From Sugiyamaella lignohabitans (lineage: Eukaryota; Ascomycota; Dipodascomycetes; Dipodascales; Trichomonascaceae): a stretch of DNA of 64,000 nt. Where the stretch lies: assembly GCF_001640025.1 (NCBI RefSeq), contig NC_031674.1:930001-994000 (forward strand), in the 5' to 3' direction. The position numbers and the translations under genes are program-made. The notes beneath the pieces were generated by a model. The model saw only the letters and a list, made by a program, of their open reading frames with translations, was not told the DNA's origin and ran no database searches. Positions 30,344 to 40,269 of the stretch are shown one piece after another. The stretch's first letter is position 1. Every line of letters begins with the position of its first letter.

Positions 30344-31111
30344 ATGCCGGTAATTGGTGTATCTTTGAAGACTTATATGTCTATTAAGGACACAGTAAGC
30401 TTCTTTGAAGAGCTCAAGTCAATTGTTGCAACTAGTAAAGATGCTGGTGTGGAGTTCTTCGTTGCACCTGACATGGTGTCTCTAGGTAAGATTGGTGCAT
30501 ACATTCAGGAAAATGGACGCCGGGATGACTACCCTCAGTTGGCTGCCCAAGATTGTTTCTGGGAAGACCGTGGAGCATATACAGGGTCTGTATCTCCTAA
30601 ATCACTGAAAGAATTGGGTGTTCAAATCGTCGAGGTCGGTCACGCCGAACGAAGGGCCATTTTCGGTGAGACTGACGAGATTGTTGCTAAGAAAGCAGAA
30701 GCTGCTTTCAGAAATGGACTTGTTCCTCTATTATGTGTAGGAGAGAAGGTTCACGATACTGTGGAGAATGCCATTGATGCATGCGTTACACAGCTGCGGG
30801 CTGTCACAAACGTTATTAGTCCCGACTGTCCACTTCTGGTAGCCTATGAGCCAGTGTGGGCAATTGGGAAAGAAAAGCCAGCTGATTCTGAATATGTTAG
30901 AGGGGTTGCTACTGGTATTAAAAAGGAATTGGCTGGTCGTGTGGGAAAGAGTCGAGTTTTGTATGGAGGCAGTGCGGGTCCTGGCGGTCTGTTCCAGTCC
31001 TTGTATCCTTGTGTAGACGGACTTTTCTTGGGAAGATTCGGTCACAAGCCGGCAAACGTCAAGGCTGTTTTATCTGAGGTTATTCAGGCAGCACAATCTG
31101 GCGCCAAGTAA
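30344..31111 (+). CDS. EYI1: TIM-like isomerase, probable erythrulose-1-phosphate isomerase
   Basis: Expected to convert L-erythrulose 1-phosphate to D-erythrulose 4-phosphate, analogous to bacterial EryH/TpiA2. It has 255 codons from ATG 30344 (MPVIGVSLKTYMSIKD). The upstream ATG at 30227 would place the TATA box inside the coding region, so it was not chosen. It is a triosephosphate-isomerase fold. A lysine lies in the first strand (SLKTYMS, Lys9), the electrophilic histidine in VEVGHAERRAIFGE (about His98), the catalytic glutamate in VAYEPVWAIGKEKPA (about Glu169), and the phosphate loop in VLYGGSAGPGG. It differs from true Tpi1 in the first motif (FFVGGNWK is absent) and in the C-terminal block. 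It is tandem to EYK1. Confidence 0.85.
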   Translation: MPVIGVSLKTYMSIKDTVSFFEELKSIVATSKDAGVEFFVAPDMVSLGKIGAYIQENGRRDDYPQLAAQDCFWEDRGAYTGSVSPKSLKELGVQIVEVGHAERRAIFGETDEIVAKKAEAAFRNGLVPLLCVGEKVHDTVENAIDACVTQLRAVTNVISPDCPLLVAYEPVWAIGKEKPADSEYVRGVATGIKKELAGRVGKSRVLYGGSAGPGGLFQSLYPCVDGLFLGRFGHKPANVKAVLSEVIQAAQSGAK

Positions 31112-31620
31112 TATCCTATTATTTGATAATTTTTATGTTGATAGATATGTCAAAAAGGATTTAAAGTCATGTGTTATGAATAGATTTTTATTTTATCATT
31201 AATAAATATATACTTTCAATATTGACCAAAAACATTCTTTGGATTTGCCTGTCATGAGTGGTAGTAACGAAAAGTCCTGATCTGCGTGTCATGATAGCTT
31301 TTATTTTAGCATCAACAAATATACACTTTCAATATTGAACCAATTGATCTTATTGCTAATGATTATATTAGACCAAGAGATCTTTGATCTGTGTGTTATT
31401 AAATAGCTCTATCATTAAAAAATTACTACAGGCAAATCCGAAGACCGTTTGGTCAATATTGGAAATGTCATGAACGGTAGGAACGAAAAGTTCTAATCTG
31501 CGTGTCATGATAGCTTTTATTTTATCATTAATAAATATATTACACTTTCAATATTAAACTAAATGAAGCAATGAAGCAAGTCGTAAACTCGTTCAACAAT
31601 TCGTTGGCTCGTCTGATTTT
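31112..31620. other. Convergent EYI1/EUF1 intergenic with AT-rich repeats
   Basis: This convergent junction lacks a GC element but holds three related AT-rich copies (31166..31227, 31251..31340, 31467..31557). Nothing else was recognised. Confidence 0.6.
31166..31557. repeat. Three imperfect AT-rich direct repeats
   Basis: Units share GTCATG..., then TAGCTTTTATTTTATCATT, then AATAAATATATACTTTCAAT and ATTGA. Two long copies (31251..31340 and 31467..31557) are offset by 216 bp. A shorter copy (31166..31227) starts 55 bp after the EYI1 stop. They may supply redundant polyadenylation signals (TATATA/AATAAA-like). Confidence 0.75.
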
Positions 31621-34095
31621 TCAAAAAATTTTGAAAATTTCCTCAATCAAGGTAGTGTTACTAGTGGGTTGTGGCGAATCAAATAGCATCATGCCGTTTT
31701 CATTGAGTCTGTTTCCAATGTCGTGAAATCCATCGCTCCGAGGCTCAGTTCCTGTGCTAGATGGCGACGTTTCATATTGGTTGTTCCCGACGCCCCCGTC
31801 AATCGTACCAGCTATGAACATACCGTAGATATCATCAACCTGTCTTCCTCGGATTTCACCAGCCAACCAGTCTCGAGTGGCTTCGTCAACTGAAGCCCGC
31901 CTGACCACCCCTAAGTCTTTTGTTGTGACATAAACCTTTGAATTGATGGTCAGGTCCACGTCAGGTTCTGATGCAGCAAGAGAGTCTAATGTTCGACTGT
32001 GCCATGAGATTCCTCTCCATATCGTCTCCATACGGTTGAGCGTTTGACGACATGTATTGTATGTCCTTTCAAGCTTGTAGATGGGCTGTGATTGGTACGG
32101 TGCTCTTAAAGAGAATCGGAGTGTTAGTGAAGCACATGCTGCCATAAAAATAGGTTGCGAGAGAAATGGATTTGCTAGAAATGAGTCCGGCTCAATCAGA
32201 TCTGCAAATGTGACCATATCAGCAATGCTAATTGCTCCAGAACCTGTCAGCTCAGCATGTGGATATTGGTCTAGTCCAGTGATATCAAGCTGACACTTGG
32301 GATACACTAATGACGGTTGATGCACAGCAAGAACTAATGCTTGGTTCCAGATGTGTAATAGAAGGAATACGGGAGAACACTTGATTTTTGCAAAACATTG
32401 AAAGTTCTGCACATCAAACAACAGATCTGGAGGTAGATTGGTATAGAAGTCACTGACTTCTTGTTGAAATGCAGAGAACTTTTCAATCATGTCAATCTGG
32501 CTTCTGGACAGTGGATGCCCAATTTTACTATTATACATCAGCTTTTGAGCATCGCTTTCAGCACACGAGTTCAAATAATTCGATACCTTTCCAACTATTA
32601 ACAATAGTTTACAGAGGTATGGAAACGGATCAGATCGAGACTTTCCATCAGAATCTTTGACCCATCTTGGCTGGAGTTCATATTCAATAACGGAGTCCGG
32701 TATAGTAGTAGCTCTACCAGTACCACATGATATGAGCCTGTCCAAACAAACAACAGACCAGAATACATTTCTAGAGAACCACGAGTCGGGTTCATTGGTA
32801 TTTGCCTTTTGGAGACCCAGATCATAACACATACGAATAGCCATACCGGACCATGACCATAAACCCGAATCTCTATCATCGCCAAATTCACAGTATGCTA
32901 TTAACAGAAGAGCAAAAACAATCTCCACACTGGGACATGACAAATGGGGAATAATCAATCGTTTAGCTGCTTCTGCGTACTTTTCGGCTAGTGAAATTTC
33001 ATCAGTACCTTCGGTATTATCTTGAGATTTGTCATTCTCTTCGCCAATACTATCGTATTCTTTTCGAGAATTTGCTGCCATTCGTTCAGCCAACGATGCC
33101 ATGGCGAACAACAGGCATTCGCTAATAACACCATCAGCCAGTCGCTCTTCAAAAATATCATGAGGTAAATAGGGTAGAAAGTTTGCCATTTTGTCATTAA
33201 ACAACTTGTACAAGCTTTTGGGCGGCGGTGGCAGGTTTTCGGCGTAAGATTGTGCTTTAGTGTCAATTTGTTCTCGGACTGGTATCGTCGGTGACCTGCT
33301 GGACTTGCTGTACAAAGACTGTTTATCCTGGCGCTCTACAACAACATATTTACCACCATTATCTGGCTCGTCCGAAACAAGATTCACTGACAGTAATCTA
33401 AATGTTCCATCTTTAGGTGGGGCAATGGCAGTGGGACCCAACCATCTAAAATATGGCTGTCTTGTCATTTTGGTATGCAACTTTTTGTGACCTGAGCCCC
33501 TTCTTTGCTCCGGAGACTCCTCTGACTTCATATTACTTCCATGCCCATCATGTAATGTCGAGGATTTGGATGACCCTGCCAATTGCGACGATCCTGTCAA
33601 CCTAGATGATTCAGAACCTGCCAACTGTACTTGTATATTGTTATTCTGAGGTTGCAAGCTTTCTGAGAGTTCTAGTACATCTTTCAAGTGCTCGTCTTTG
33701 CTAGTTTTACGACGCTTTGATCCTACCGTGCCGTTATAGTCGCTTTCACTGTAGTTGTTCGCGAGCTCCCTCTTTTGACTTGATTCCGCACTTTTGCCTT
33801 TTAGCCTAGTTGTTCGTGGATCCTTATAAATACATTGGATATTCTTCGACTTGCAAACATCACAGGGTTGAGTCCCTGAACATCTTCCCTATAGCAAAAG
33901 AGGTTAGTCCTGTCTCAAAATTATATGATCTGTTAACAGCTGAGAAGTAACCAGACGCCAGACCTAATAACATACTTTTCTCGCTTGACAAGCTAAGCAA
34001 GCGCTTTTCACTCGTTTGGGTCTGCCACCTGCAAGTTCATAACCAGGCTGACCTCTTAGGAAGGAAGAGTCGATAACAAATTTTATATTGGACAT
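31621..34095 (-). CDS. EUF1: Zn2Cys6 transcription factor, probable erythritol utilisation factor (2 exons)
   Basis: Exons 34095..33976 (40 codons) and 33888..31621 give 795 codons, phase 0. The donor is GTATGT; the acceptor follows CTAACCTCTTTTGCTATAG. The intron splits the zinc cluster. The joined motif is Cys-x2-Cys-x6-Cys-x5-Cys-x2-Cys-x6-Cys (CLACQARK | GRCSGTQPCDVCKSKNIQC), a canonical binuclear cluster preceded by GGRPKRVKSA. The fungal-specific transcription factor middle homology domain spans about 280-600 (LGLQKANTNEPDSWFSRNVF, LDRLISCGTGRATTIPDSV). No leucine-rich coiled coil is obvious after the cluster. As an annotated single frame it would start at a TTG and lack DNA binding. 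The role as activator of the cluster is inferred from position and the Y. lipolytica parallel. Confidence 0.86.
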
Positions 34096-34834
34096 GATGT
34101 CAAGTCATATTTCGAGTGGTCTCATAACCGTCAGTGCGTTTAGGACTGCTTACCAAAGTGTGTATGTGCTAGATAAAGATGGACTAGCATAAATGTATGT
34201 ATATCAAACCTGACCCCGCATCGGAAAAATGAATTCCCCCCACGGAACTGCAGAGGTCCCAATATATTAGAGTCAGGATAGTATTCCAAACTAGGAAGTG
34301 CTCTGATAATGATAGCCTAACGACATGCAAGACGGTGAGATGCGCATAAAAAGCAACGCTTTGACCCTGTCAGAATCAGATATTTCTTGAGTTGTTATAA
34401 TTGAAGAATAATTTAGGAAATATCTTGTATATTTTGAAATATAATATCAGTCAAGAAACTTTGATGTTATTCAAAGTATGAGTTTTTCTAATGGCTCTGG
34501 TATCTCATGAGGGTGATGCTACTTTCTAGCGAGAAAATGTAACAATTGTGACCAGCCTCGAGAAAAATCTCTTCGATTTATCAATCCTGTAGAGATGAGA
34601 CCGACTTACCGACTTGGTCATTCTTGGTATCATGCTTTCCGTCCGAACATATTTCGTCTTGTCTACTATCCCTATATTTGGTTGCTTATCATCCATCATC
34701 TTATAGAGCTATGACTGGTTTCATGAGTCCAAGTAGTTTCCAGATCTAAAGCCATGCGATACTCAATCGACTTGCTCTGCAACTCGTAAAGTAAAAATAT
34801 ATATATTCAGCCCTGTTTATAAAAAATGAGCATC
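34096..34834. other. EUF1 promoter region
   Basis: 739 bp between EUF1 and the first tRNA. It carries CCCCGC at 34214..34219 and CCCCAC at 34238..34243, both Mig1-type cores, about 120-150 bp upstream of the EUF1 ATG. No gene seen. Confidence 0.5.
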
Positions 34835-34906
34835 TGCCGTTGCCAGGAATCGAGCCTGGGTTTCTTCGGCCACAACGAAGTGTACTAACCACTATACTAC
34901 AACGGC
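34835..34906 (-). tRNA. tRNA-His (GTG)
   Basis: A 72-nt cloverleaf read on the minus strand. The 7-bp acceptor stem is GCCGTTG/CAACGGC with discriminator A. The D-arm is TAGTATAGTGGTTAGTAC and the anticodon stem-loop is CTTCG-TTGTGGC-CGAAG with anticodon GTG. The T-arm has GGCTCGATTCC as B box. A T6 run follows on the transcribed strand. Identical over its whole length to the copy at 35405. Confidence 0.96.
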
Positions 34907-35404
34907 GCGATATGGTCCGACCCCTACCACTGCCGCCAGGAGCTACCATTGCAGCCTTTTCCTTAATTTGTTGACCTCTTTTCTTGGCAGTGTATTTCTC
35001 GAGTAATGATGTAAATGTTCACTAACTTGATAGCTTTCTCGTTTGAGAACAAGTTAGATTTTTACCAGGTGTGGTTATATGCGTCTTCTTTAGACTGTAT
35101 ACTGCAGTCTCTGCCGAAATTTAGAGCTTTAGTGCCGGAATAGTATTTTAATCTTCGTCTAGATATGACAATAATTAAAATTCTAAGGACTGCTAAAACC
35201 CAACAGAAAAACGAGAGTCATAACTAGTGATTTCAGATTGATTCAGACATAATCGGCCATGATCCTAGTACCCCTGCAAAGCCGCGAACCACCGACTCAG
35301 TGGCTGGTCACATATACGGGACGCAAAAATTACCTGAATAGTGCTTAACAATGTGCATGAAATTTTTATTGAACAGTAGACTATTCCAAAAAAAAAAGAA
35401 GAAC
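34907..35404. other. Spacer between tRNA-His copies
   Basis: 498 bp of AT-rich sequence unlike the flanks of either tRNA; the duplication does not extend noticeably beyond the tRNA itself. No further gene seen. Confidence 0.5.
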
Positions 35405-35476
35405 TGCCGTTGCCAGGAATCGAGCCTGGGTTTCTTCGGCCACAACGAAGTGTACTAACCACTATACTACAACGGC
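35405..35476 (-). tRNA. tRNA-His (GTG), second copy
   Basis: Identical 72-nt sequence to 34835..34906, same strand, anticodon GTG. A T10 run on the transcribed strand (A-run 35388..35397) follows as a pol III terminator. It lies 162 bp from the SDS22 stop. Confidence 0.96.
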
Positions 35477-35638
35477 TTATTTTTGATTTGAAAACGTTAC
35501 AGCAGCATGTGAGTCTAAACCCTACCCCTAGAATCCCTAAAAAATTTGCAATATTTTCAGTAAAATTAGAATTATAGAGAGCATGGGCTGTGGAAATCCC
35601 CTCAAAATCAACCAATAACATGTGACGTACTAACAAAT

Positions 35639-37068
35639 TTAATTTCTTATATAAGTGGCATCAATCTGCTGTAGCGATGGACCAAGCGCCAAACGGAGTT
35701 TGTTACGATATGTGACCTTGTTTTCCAATTGCAAAGGATTATGTTCAAAATAAACTGTGTGGAGGTTTGGAAGCTTACCGAGCTCATCTTCAACATTCTT
35801 GAAACTGCTGATTTTATTACGCGAGGCCCAAAATTCTTCTAAATTGACCAGGCCTCGAAGATTAGTGAGTTCGGAAATCCGGTTAGATGACACGTCCAAT
35901 GTCGTTAATTTGGTATTATTATCAAGTCCCTCAATCTTTTCAATGCCATTATCCGAGATATACAACTCCTCTAAACTCTCCAACTCCTCCAATCCCTCAA
36001 GCTTCACAATTCTATTTGCTTGAATCGACAAAATCTTCAACTTCTTGAGATGGCCTAAATTTTCAAGTTTGGTGATTTTATTTTTACCCAGCCACAGCTG
36101 CTCCAAATTTACCAATCCGTCCAGATTCTTAATCTCCCTAATTTTATTAGCACCGAGCTCTAAGTTTGTGATATTCTTGAGTTGATCTAATCCCACTATC
36201 TTGCTGATTTGATTCTGACAAAGATATAATGAAGACAAACCAGTGAGATGATCCAAATGTTTGATATGCTTAATATTGTTGAAACTTAGGTCTAAAGTCG
36301 TCATTTTGGGTGTGAAGTGGTCCAAATGTCCAACATGTGTTAATCGGTTGTCGTACAAATCAAGTTCCTCAAGATCTTCAGGTAGGTCTTCTAATCCATC
36401 CATTGATGATATAAGGTTTTGACGAAAGCAAATAGACTGAAATGTTAGTTGCTGGCAATGTCGGTATTGCTATAAACGCCATGGAAACACTTAGCCAAAT
36501 GAGTATACAGCAGTGCACCACCATAGGACAAAAAAAGAAGCCAGCTTCTTACTCAGTACTTACCTTGAGTTTCGAAAGTCGCCCTACACCCAAAGCTCGG
36601 ATGGATCTGATCTTAAGATGGCTTACATCAACCTCCTAAACATTTCGTTAGATTTGTCATTCCACACAAATATGTAATTACACTGTAACCAGTTTTATTT
36701 CAGTATCACACTCACCTCAGCATCGCTGGCATATTCATCAAGCACGTCTAAAACAGAGTTAGTTACCCCGTCCGTCTGCCCATTTTTCTAATAAACCCTG
36801 GTACGAAACCCTTCGTCGGAACAATATTTACAACCACATTTCTATGAAACTTACCTTCATCATTATCTAGTTGCTCACCCTCAATGTATTCTGTTTGTCT
36901 GTTTACCACGTCGGGGTCTTGTGGTCCAGCAGCAACTTCGCCGTTTGAAAGGGGTTGGTCTGATACAAGTGGAACTGGTTCTTCCTCATCAGTGTCTACA
37001 ACTGAAAGGGTATCTTCATCTTCAGTACTATGCTGATTCTCAATAGTAGCTTCTGGAGGGCACGTCAT
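35639..37068 (-). CDS. SDS22: Sds22, leucine-rich-repeat regulator of protein phosphatase 1 (4 exons)
   Basis: Exons 37068..36855, 36747..36716, 36635..36564 and 36436..35639 give 371 codons with all phases correct. It binds the PP1 catalytic subunit (Glc7) in the nucleus and is needed for PP1 assembly and mitosis. The N-terminal ~85 residues are acidic (STEDEDTLSVVDTDEEE). About eleven 22-residue SDS22-type LRRs follow (LEELDLYDNRLTHVGHLDHF, TTLDLSFNNIKHIKHLDHL and so on). The LRR cap ends with TVYFEHNPLQ and LRLALGPSLQQIDATYIRN. S. cerevisiae Sds22 is 338 residues, so this form has a modestly longer acidic tail. The single-exon open frame would begin at MDGLEDLPEDLEEL and miss the first repeat, so splicing is needed. 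Confidence 0.94.
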
Positions 37069-38784
37069 AATACAATTATTGCTAATTCAATGGTTCAGGC
37101 TCAGTTCGGTAAAATAATTGTAATAAATGTTTATTTTTGGCGAATACTCGTGCATGTTTCAGCAAATGCTCTTATCAGTATGGGGCTAGGGCATCTGGAT
37201 CAATCACGCTGACTCAACTAGCGTCTGGAACGGGAGTGAGACTTGTAAGAGAATGACTTATCAATAAGAGACTGACTATGGGTAGAAAGGTGAATTGGCG
37301 GTTACTTTAATTATGAAACCTGAATATCAGCCTATTTTTTTTTTTTTTAACTATTTTTGATTTTTGTTGGTATATTGCTTGGAGTATTATTTGGAGCTCA
37401 AGATGTTAGACCCTTGATAAGATCACAGACTTGCATCCAGACAGATTCCGAGGGTAATATATTTACTGATACTCCTCCTGGTTCTATTATTTTTCTACCA
37501 AGCTATTATTTGTTTGGATATGCTGCAAAAAATCACGATGCGTGAAATGTAGGGGAATGAAGAACTACAAGGTATTAGTTATATTATTTACCAATTAACA
37601 ACGTCGGGATGCCAGCCAAATGTAACAAGATGTATGAGTGTGTATAATAGTGACTCTCGTAAGCTCTATTTGAGGTTATTAGTACATACGAATGGGCCAA
37701 CCGACACTCATTGTATTATAATTGGCCAATACCCATCGAAATATCCTCCCAAAACAATAATAGAGGGCTTGATTATTCCACAGTATTTGGGTCGTTATAT
37801 AGCACATACTATTCCTACTGAGATCCGCTTGCCTCTATTTCCAGGTAATAACTCTGGATTTAACGGTTATCGATAAAGTCTATGGATTATATTTGGAATC
37901 GTCTGGATTCGTTTCGTCGAGAAATCATGGAAATTGTGAGGACTCTCCATTGGGGTTTTACTTTTACACTGATGTGAATCTCTACGACAAATTCAGACTG
38001 GAGGTTGACAATTGGAATTCTTAACAAGACAATTAAAAAAATCCTTCGTCGGGTTGTTATAAATAATGTGTGATTGAGATTTCCCAAAAGAAGACGAGAT
38101 TTATTCCAGTTCAACGGTAGCGCTACAGGTTAACATGCTTTATCGTACATGAAGACGCATTATCTCTTGCCAATCACTTGCATACCCTATTTTTGTAGTA
38201 CCATTCCACAATAGTGTCAAGTACGCCATATTATTCACAAAAAAAAACAAGATTTTGAGACTAAGACTGGTAAATTTTAATACCGTATATCGCGAACTAA
38301 ATAGAGCGGACAGTACAAACCTCTTCCATGGTTTTGTATGGTGCAACTTGTGAGGGCAAAGCACTCTTCCAGCCAATTCTTATAGTAGTGTATCCTCTAT
38401 ACATAATCGAAATATTCATAGGGCCATGACTTACAGAAAGAATTGTTTAATTGTTGTGGGGACTTCAAATTCAATTAAGTTCCTGTACAATCGTACAATG
38501 GGCAAATGATTTTTCCGCAAATGGACGTGCATCGAATAAGCTGGTTAAGAGAAAACCATTTTTCGCGGTAAACGACTTATATAGCAATTAGAACAGAGGG
38601 GCAGAGAAACGTAACGGAATGACACATGTCAGTTTAAGGAGAGATAAGTTAATTTAATTACAAAGACCGACTGGAGCCAGTCTGTTACATACAGGTAAGA
38701 GACAGTTTAAAAGAGACCTACCAGGCTAGAGCCTCTATTGTGGCCCTATCCACGACAGGTCCCCATGAAAACTTTATAGATATC
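37069..38784. other. Intergenic with a broken reading frame
   Basis: SDS22 promoter side (37069..37350), then a probable pseudogene, then AT-rich sequence (38030..38784) with no further supported feature. The minus-strand frame at 38140 shows no coding character. Confidence 0.5.
37357..38024 (+). pseudogene. Broken gene for an unrecognised secreted-type protein
   Basis: Three successive open segments in different frames read like one ancestral protein. The first (37357..37545) starts with TTG, not ATG, and opens with a signal-peptide-like IFVGILLGVLFGAQD. The second (about 37556..37876) and third (about 37850..38024, ending DNWNS stop) are joined by a +1 shift near 37860. No TACTAAC-type branch site links the segments, so splicing does not explain the breaks. 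The composition (Tyr/Gly/Asn-rich, aromatic beta-like segments such as GFYFYTDVNLYDKF) suggests an extracellular beta-rich protein. I do not recognise the family. A chance series of open frames remains possible. Confidence 0.4.
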
Positions 38785-39593
38785 TTAACGAGCTGCAGAA
38801 CATGTTAGTAAATGTGTCTCGAATCAAAAACAAGCTGGCTTCTCCGTGCACCTCTTCATCTACTCTTCACCCCAGTCCCACAGTACCATAGAAATACTAC
38901 AAAGACAACTATGAGCTTAACTAGGAAATCGCACGGAGCCAGACCCAGCGAAACGAGCGAAGCGAGCCAGGGGGTCTGGGGCGCAGCCCCAGCCGCCGGA
39001 GGCAAATCCTTCTCCCAAAGTGACAGATGCTACTTACCCTCAGGTTGGGCCAAGATATATTGGACAGCATCGCTGACGGACTTGATCTCGTCGGACTCAG
39101 CACTGTCAATGTTAGTATCATTCATCAAACACAATTCGAGATTCATATTCTGGTTCAAGATCTCAAAAAGCCAATATAGAGGCAATAACGAACCGAACTC
39201 CGATTAAACAGGTAGTCAAAACCTATGTACTGGTAAACAGCAACGTTAGACCGCAGACAGTAGAACTTACTCAGGGATCTCAATGCCGAATTCCTCCTCA
39301 ACAGCAACAATGACCTCGACGGTGTCGAGACTGTCTAAACCGAGCTCGGTAGAGAAGTTGGCAGTAGGAGTGATCTTAGAAGCGTCCTCGATCTTGTCGA
39401 AAGCACGGAAGACCTTGATGATTCTGTCCTCAACGTCCTTTTGGTTCAATCCACTGGCACTGGCAGAGTAGGATCTAGACATGGCCAGCATGTTGACAAA
39501 GGCGGGTCTGCGAACAGCAGCGGATCCAGCAGCGCGACAAGTGACAGCAGCACTGGCTCTCTTAGCAATCAATGAAGCGTTCATACGAAACAT
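38785..39593 (-). CDS. ACP1: Mitochondrial acyl carrier protein (3 exons)
   Basis: Exons 39593..39271, 39102..39038 and 38792..38785 give 131 codons. It carries acyl chains in mitochondrial fatty-acid synthesis and is also a subunit of complex I and of LYR-protein assemblies. The presequence is to about residue 45 ([20 protein letters not shown]). The 4'-phosphopantetheine site Ser is in [14 protein letters not shown] (about residue 92). The last intron has a GTAAGT donor and TTACTAACATGTTCTGCAG at its 3' end, leaving an 8-nt terminal coding exon (C-terminus QPEAR). If that intron is retained, translation ends two codons later in the intron (QPEGK). Both products are almost identical. Intron 2 contains a half GC element (38948..39003). 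Confidence 0.88.
38948..39003. repeat. GC element, right half, in ACP1 intron 2
   Basis: h2-like segment (GAAACGAGCGAAGCGAG) followed by the outer arm (GGGGTCTGGGGCGCAGCCCC ... GGAGGC). It lies wholly inside the second ACP1 intron. Confidence 0.87.
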
Positions 39594-39799
39594 ATTTGTG
39601 GTTGTGTATTATTAGATTTTTCCGTGTATTGTGGAAAGTCTCGAATTAACTCTCTATCACTACTGTACAGGCCCTCTTCACCAATTTCAAATTCATCACA
39701 TTTATAATTTTCGCACACCAATCAGACGTACTGAATAGCGCCGTGCGTCATGCACCGGCCTCGTCCCGGGCTGGACCCTGAATCTTGGGAGGGGGGCCT

Positions 39800-39864
39800 G
39801 CCTCCGGCGGCTGGGGCTCTGCCCCAGACCCCGTGGCTCCTCTCGCTTCGCTCGAGTCGGTTAC
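39800..39864. repeat. GC element, left half (h2 type)
   Basis: Outer arm followed by CTCCTCTCGCTTCGCTCGAG, then truncation. It lies in the ACP1/6PGL divergent promoter. Confidence 0.88.
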
Positions 39865-40112
39865 GGGGGGTCATAGGGTGGAATTTGTTTTGTGTTTCAG
39901 GGGTTGATTGGTCCTGGTTGGTAAGTTTATTTTGTCAGAAGCTCCGTCGGGCGGTACAATACAGTGAAATTTCAATTTCTTTTGACTGATTTCATAATCG
40001 AATTGTGATTGATCTCGTTTTTTTTATATTGAGATAAAGAAAGCTGCTATGAAAAGTGAATTGTAGCTTCTTCAAAAGGCTTCAATAGTTTAAAACCTGT
40101 GATAGCTGGAAT

Positions 40113-40118
40113 CACGTG
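40113..40118. promoter_or_regulatory. CACGTG E-box upstream of 6-phosphogluconolactonase
   Basis: ATCACGTGCC about 155 bp upstream of the 6PGL ATG. Observed motif; factor inferred. Confidence 0.4.
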
Positions 40119-40269
40119 CCGGAGGGTCGCTCGTTTGCTTCTGCCGCATGTGGAGATCGCCTGGCTCGAGATCTTATTAAAGTCCCCGGACAAATCCAAC
40201 CCGTTGTTTGAGACTCAATTTGACTTTTATCGATTCAATTCATTTAATTTCTCAATTCCGTTATAAACA

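Larger units (their letters stand above)
39594..40269. other. Divergent promoter region ACP1/6PGL
   Basis: 676 bp between two divergent genes. It contains a left-half GC element (39800) and a CACGTG box (40113). Nothing else recognised. Confidence 0.5.
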
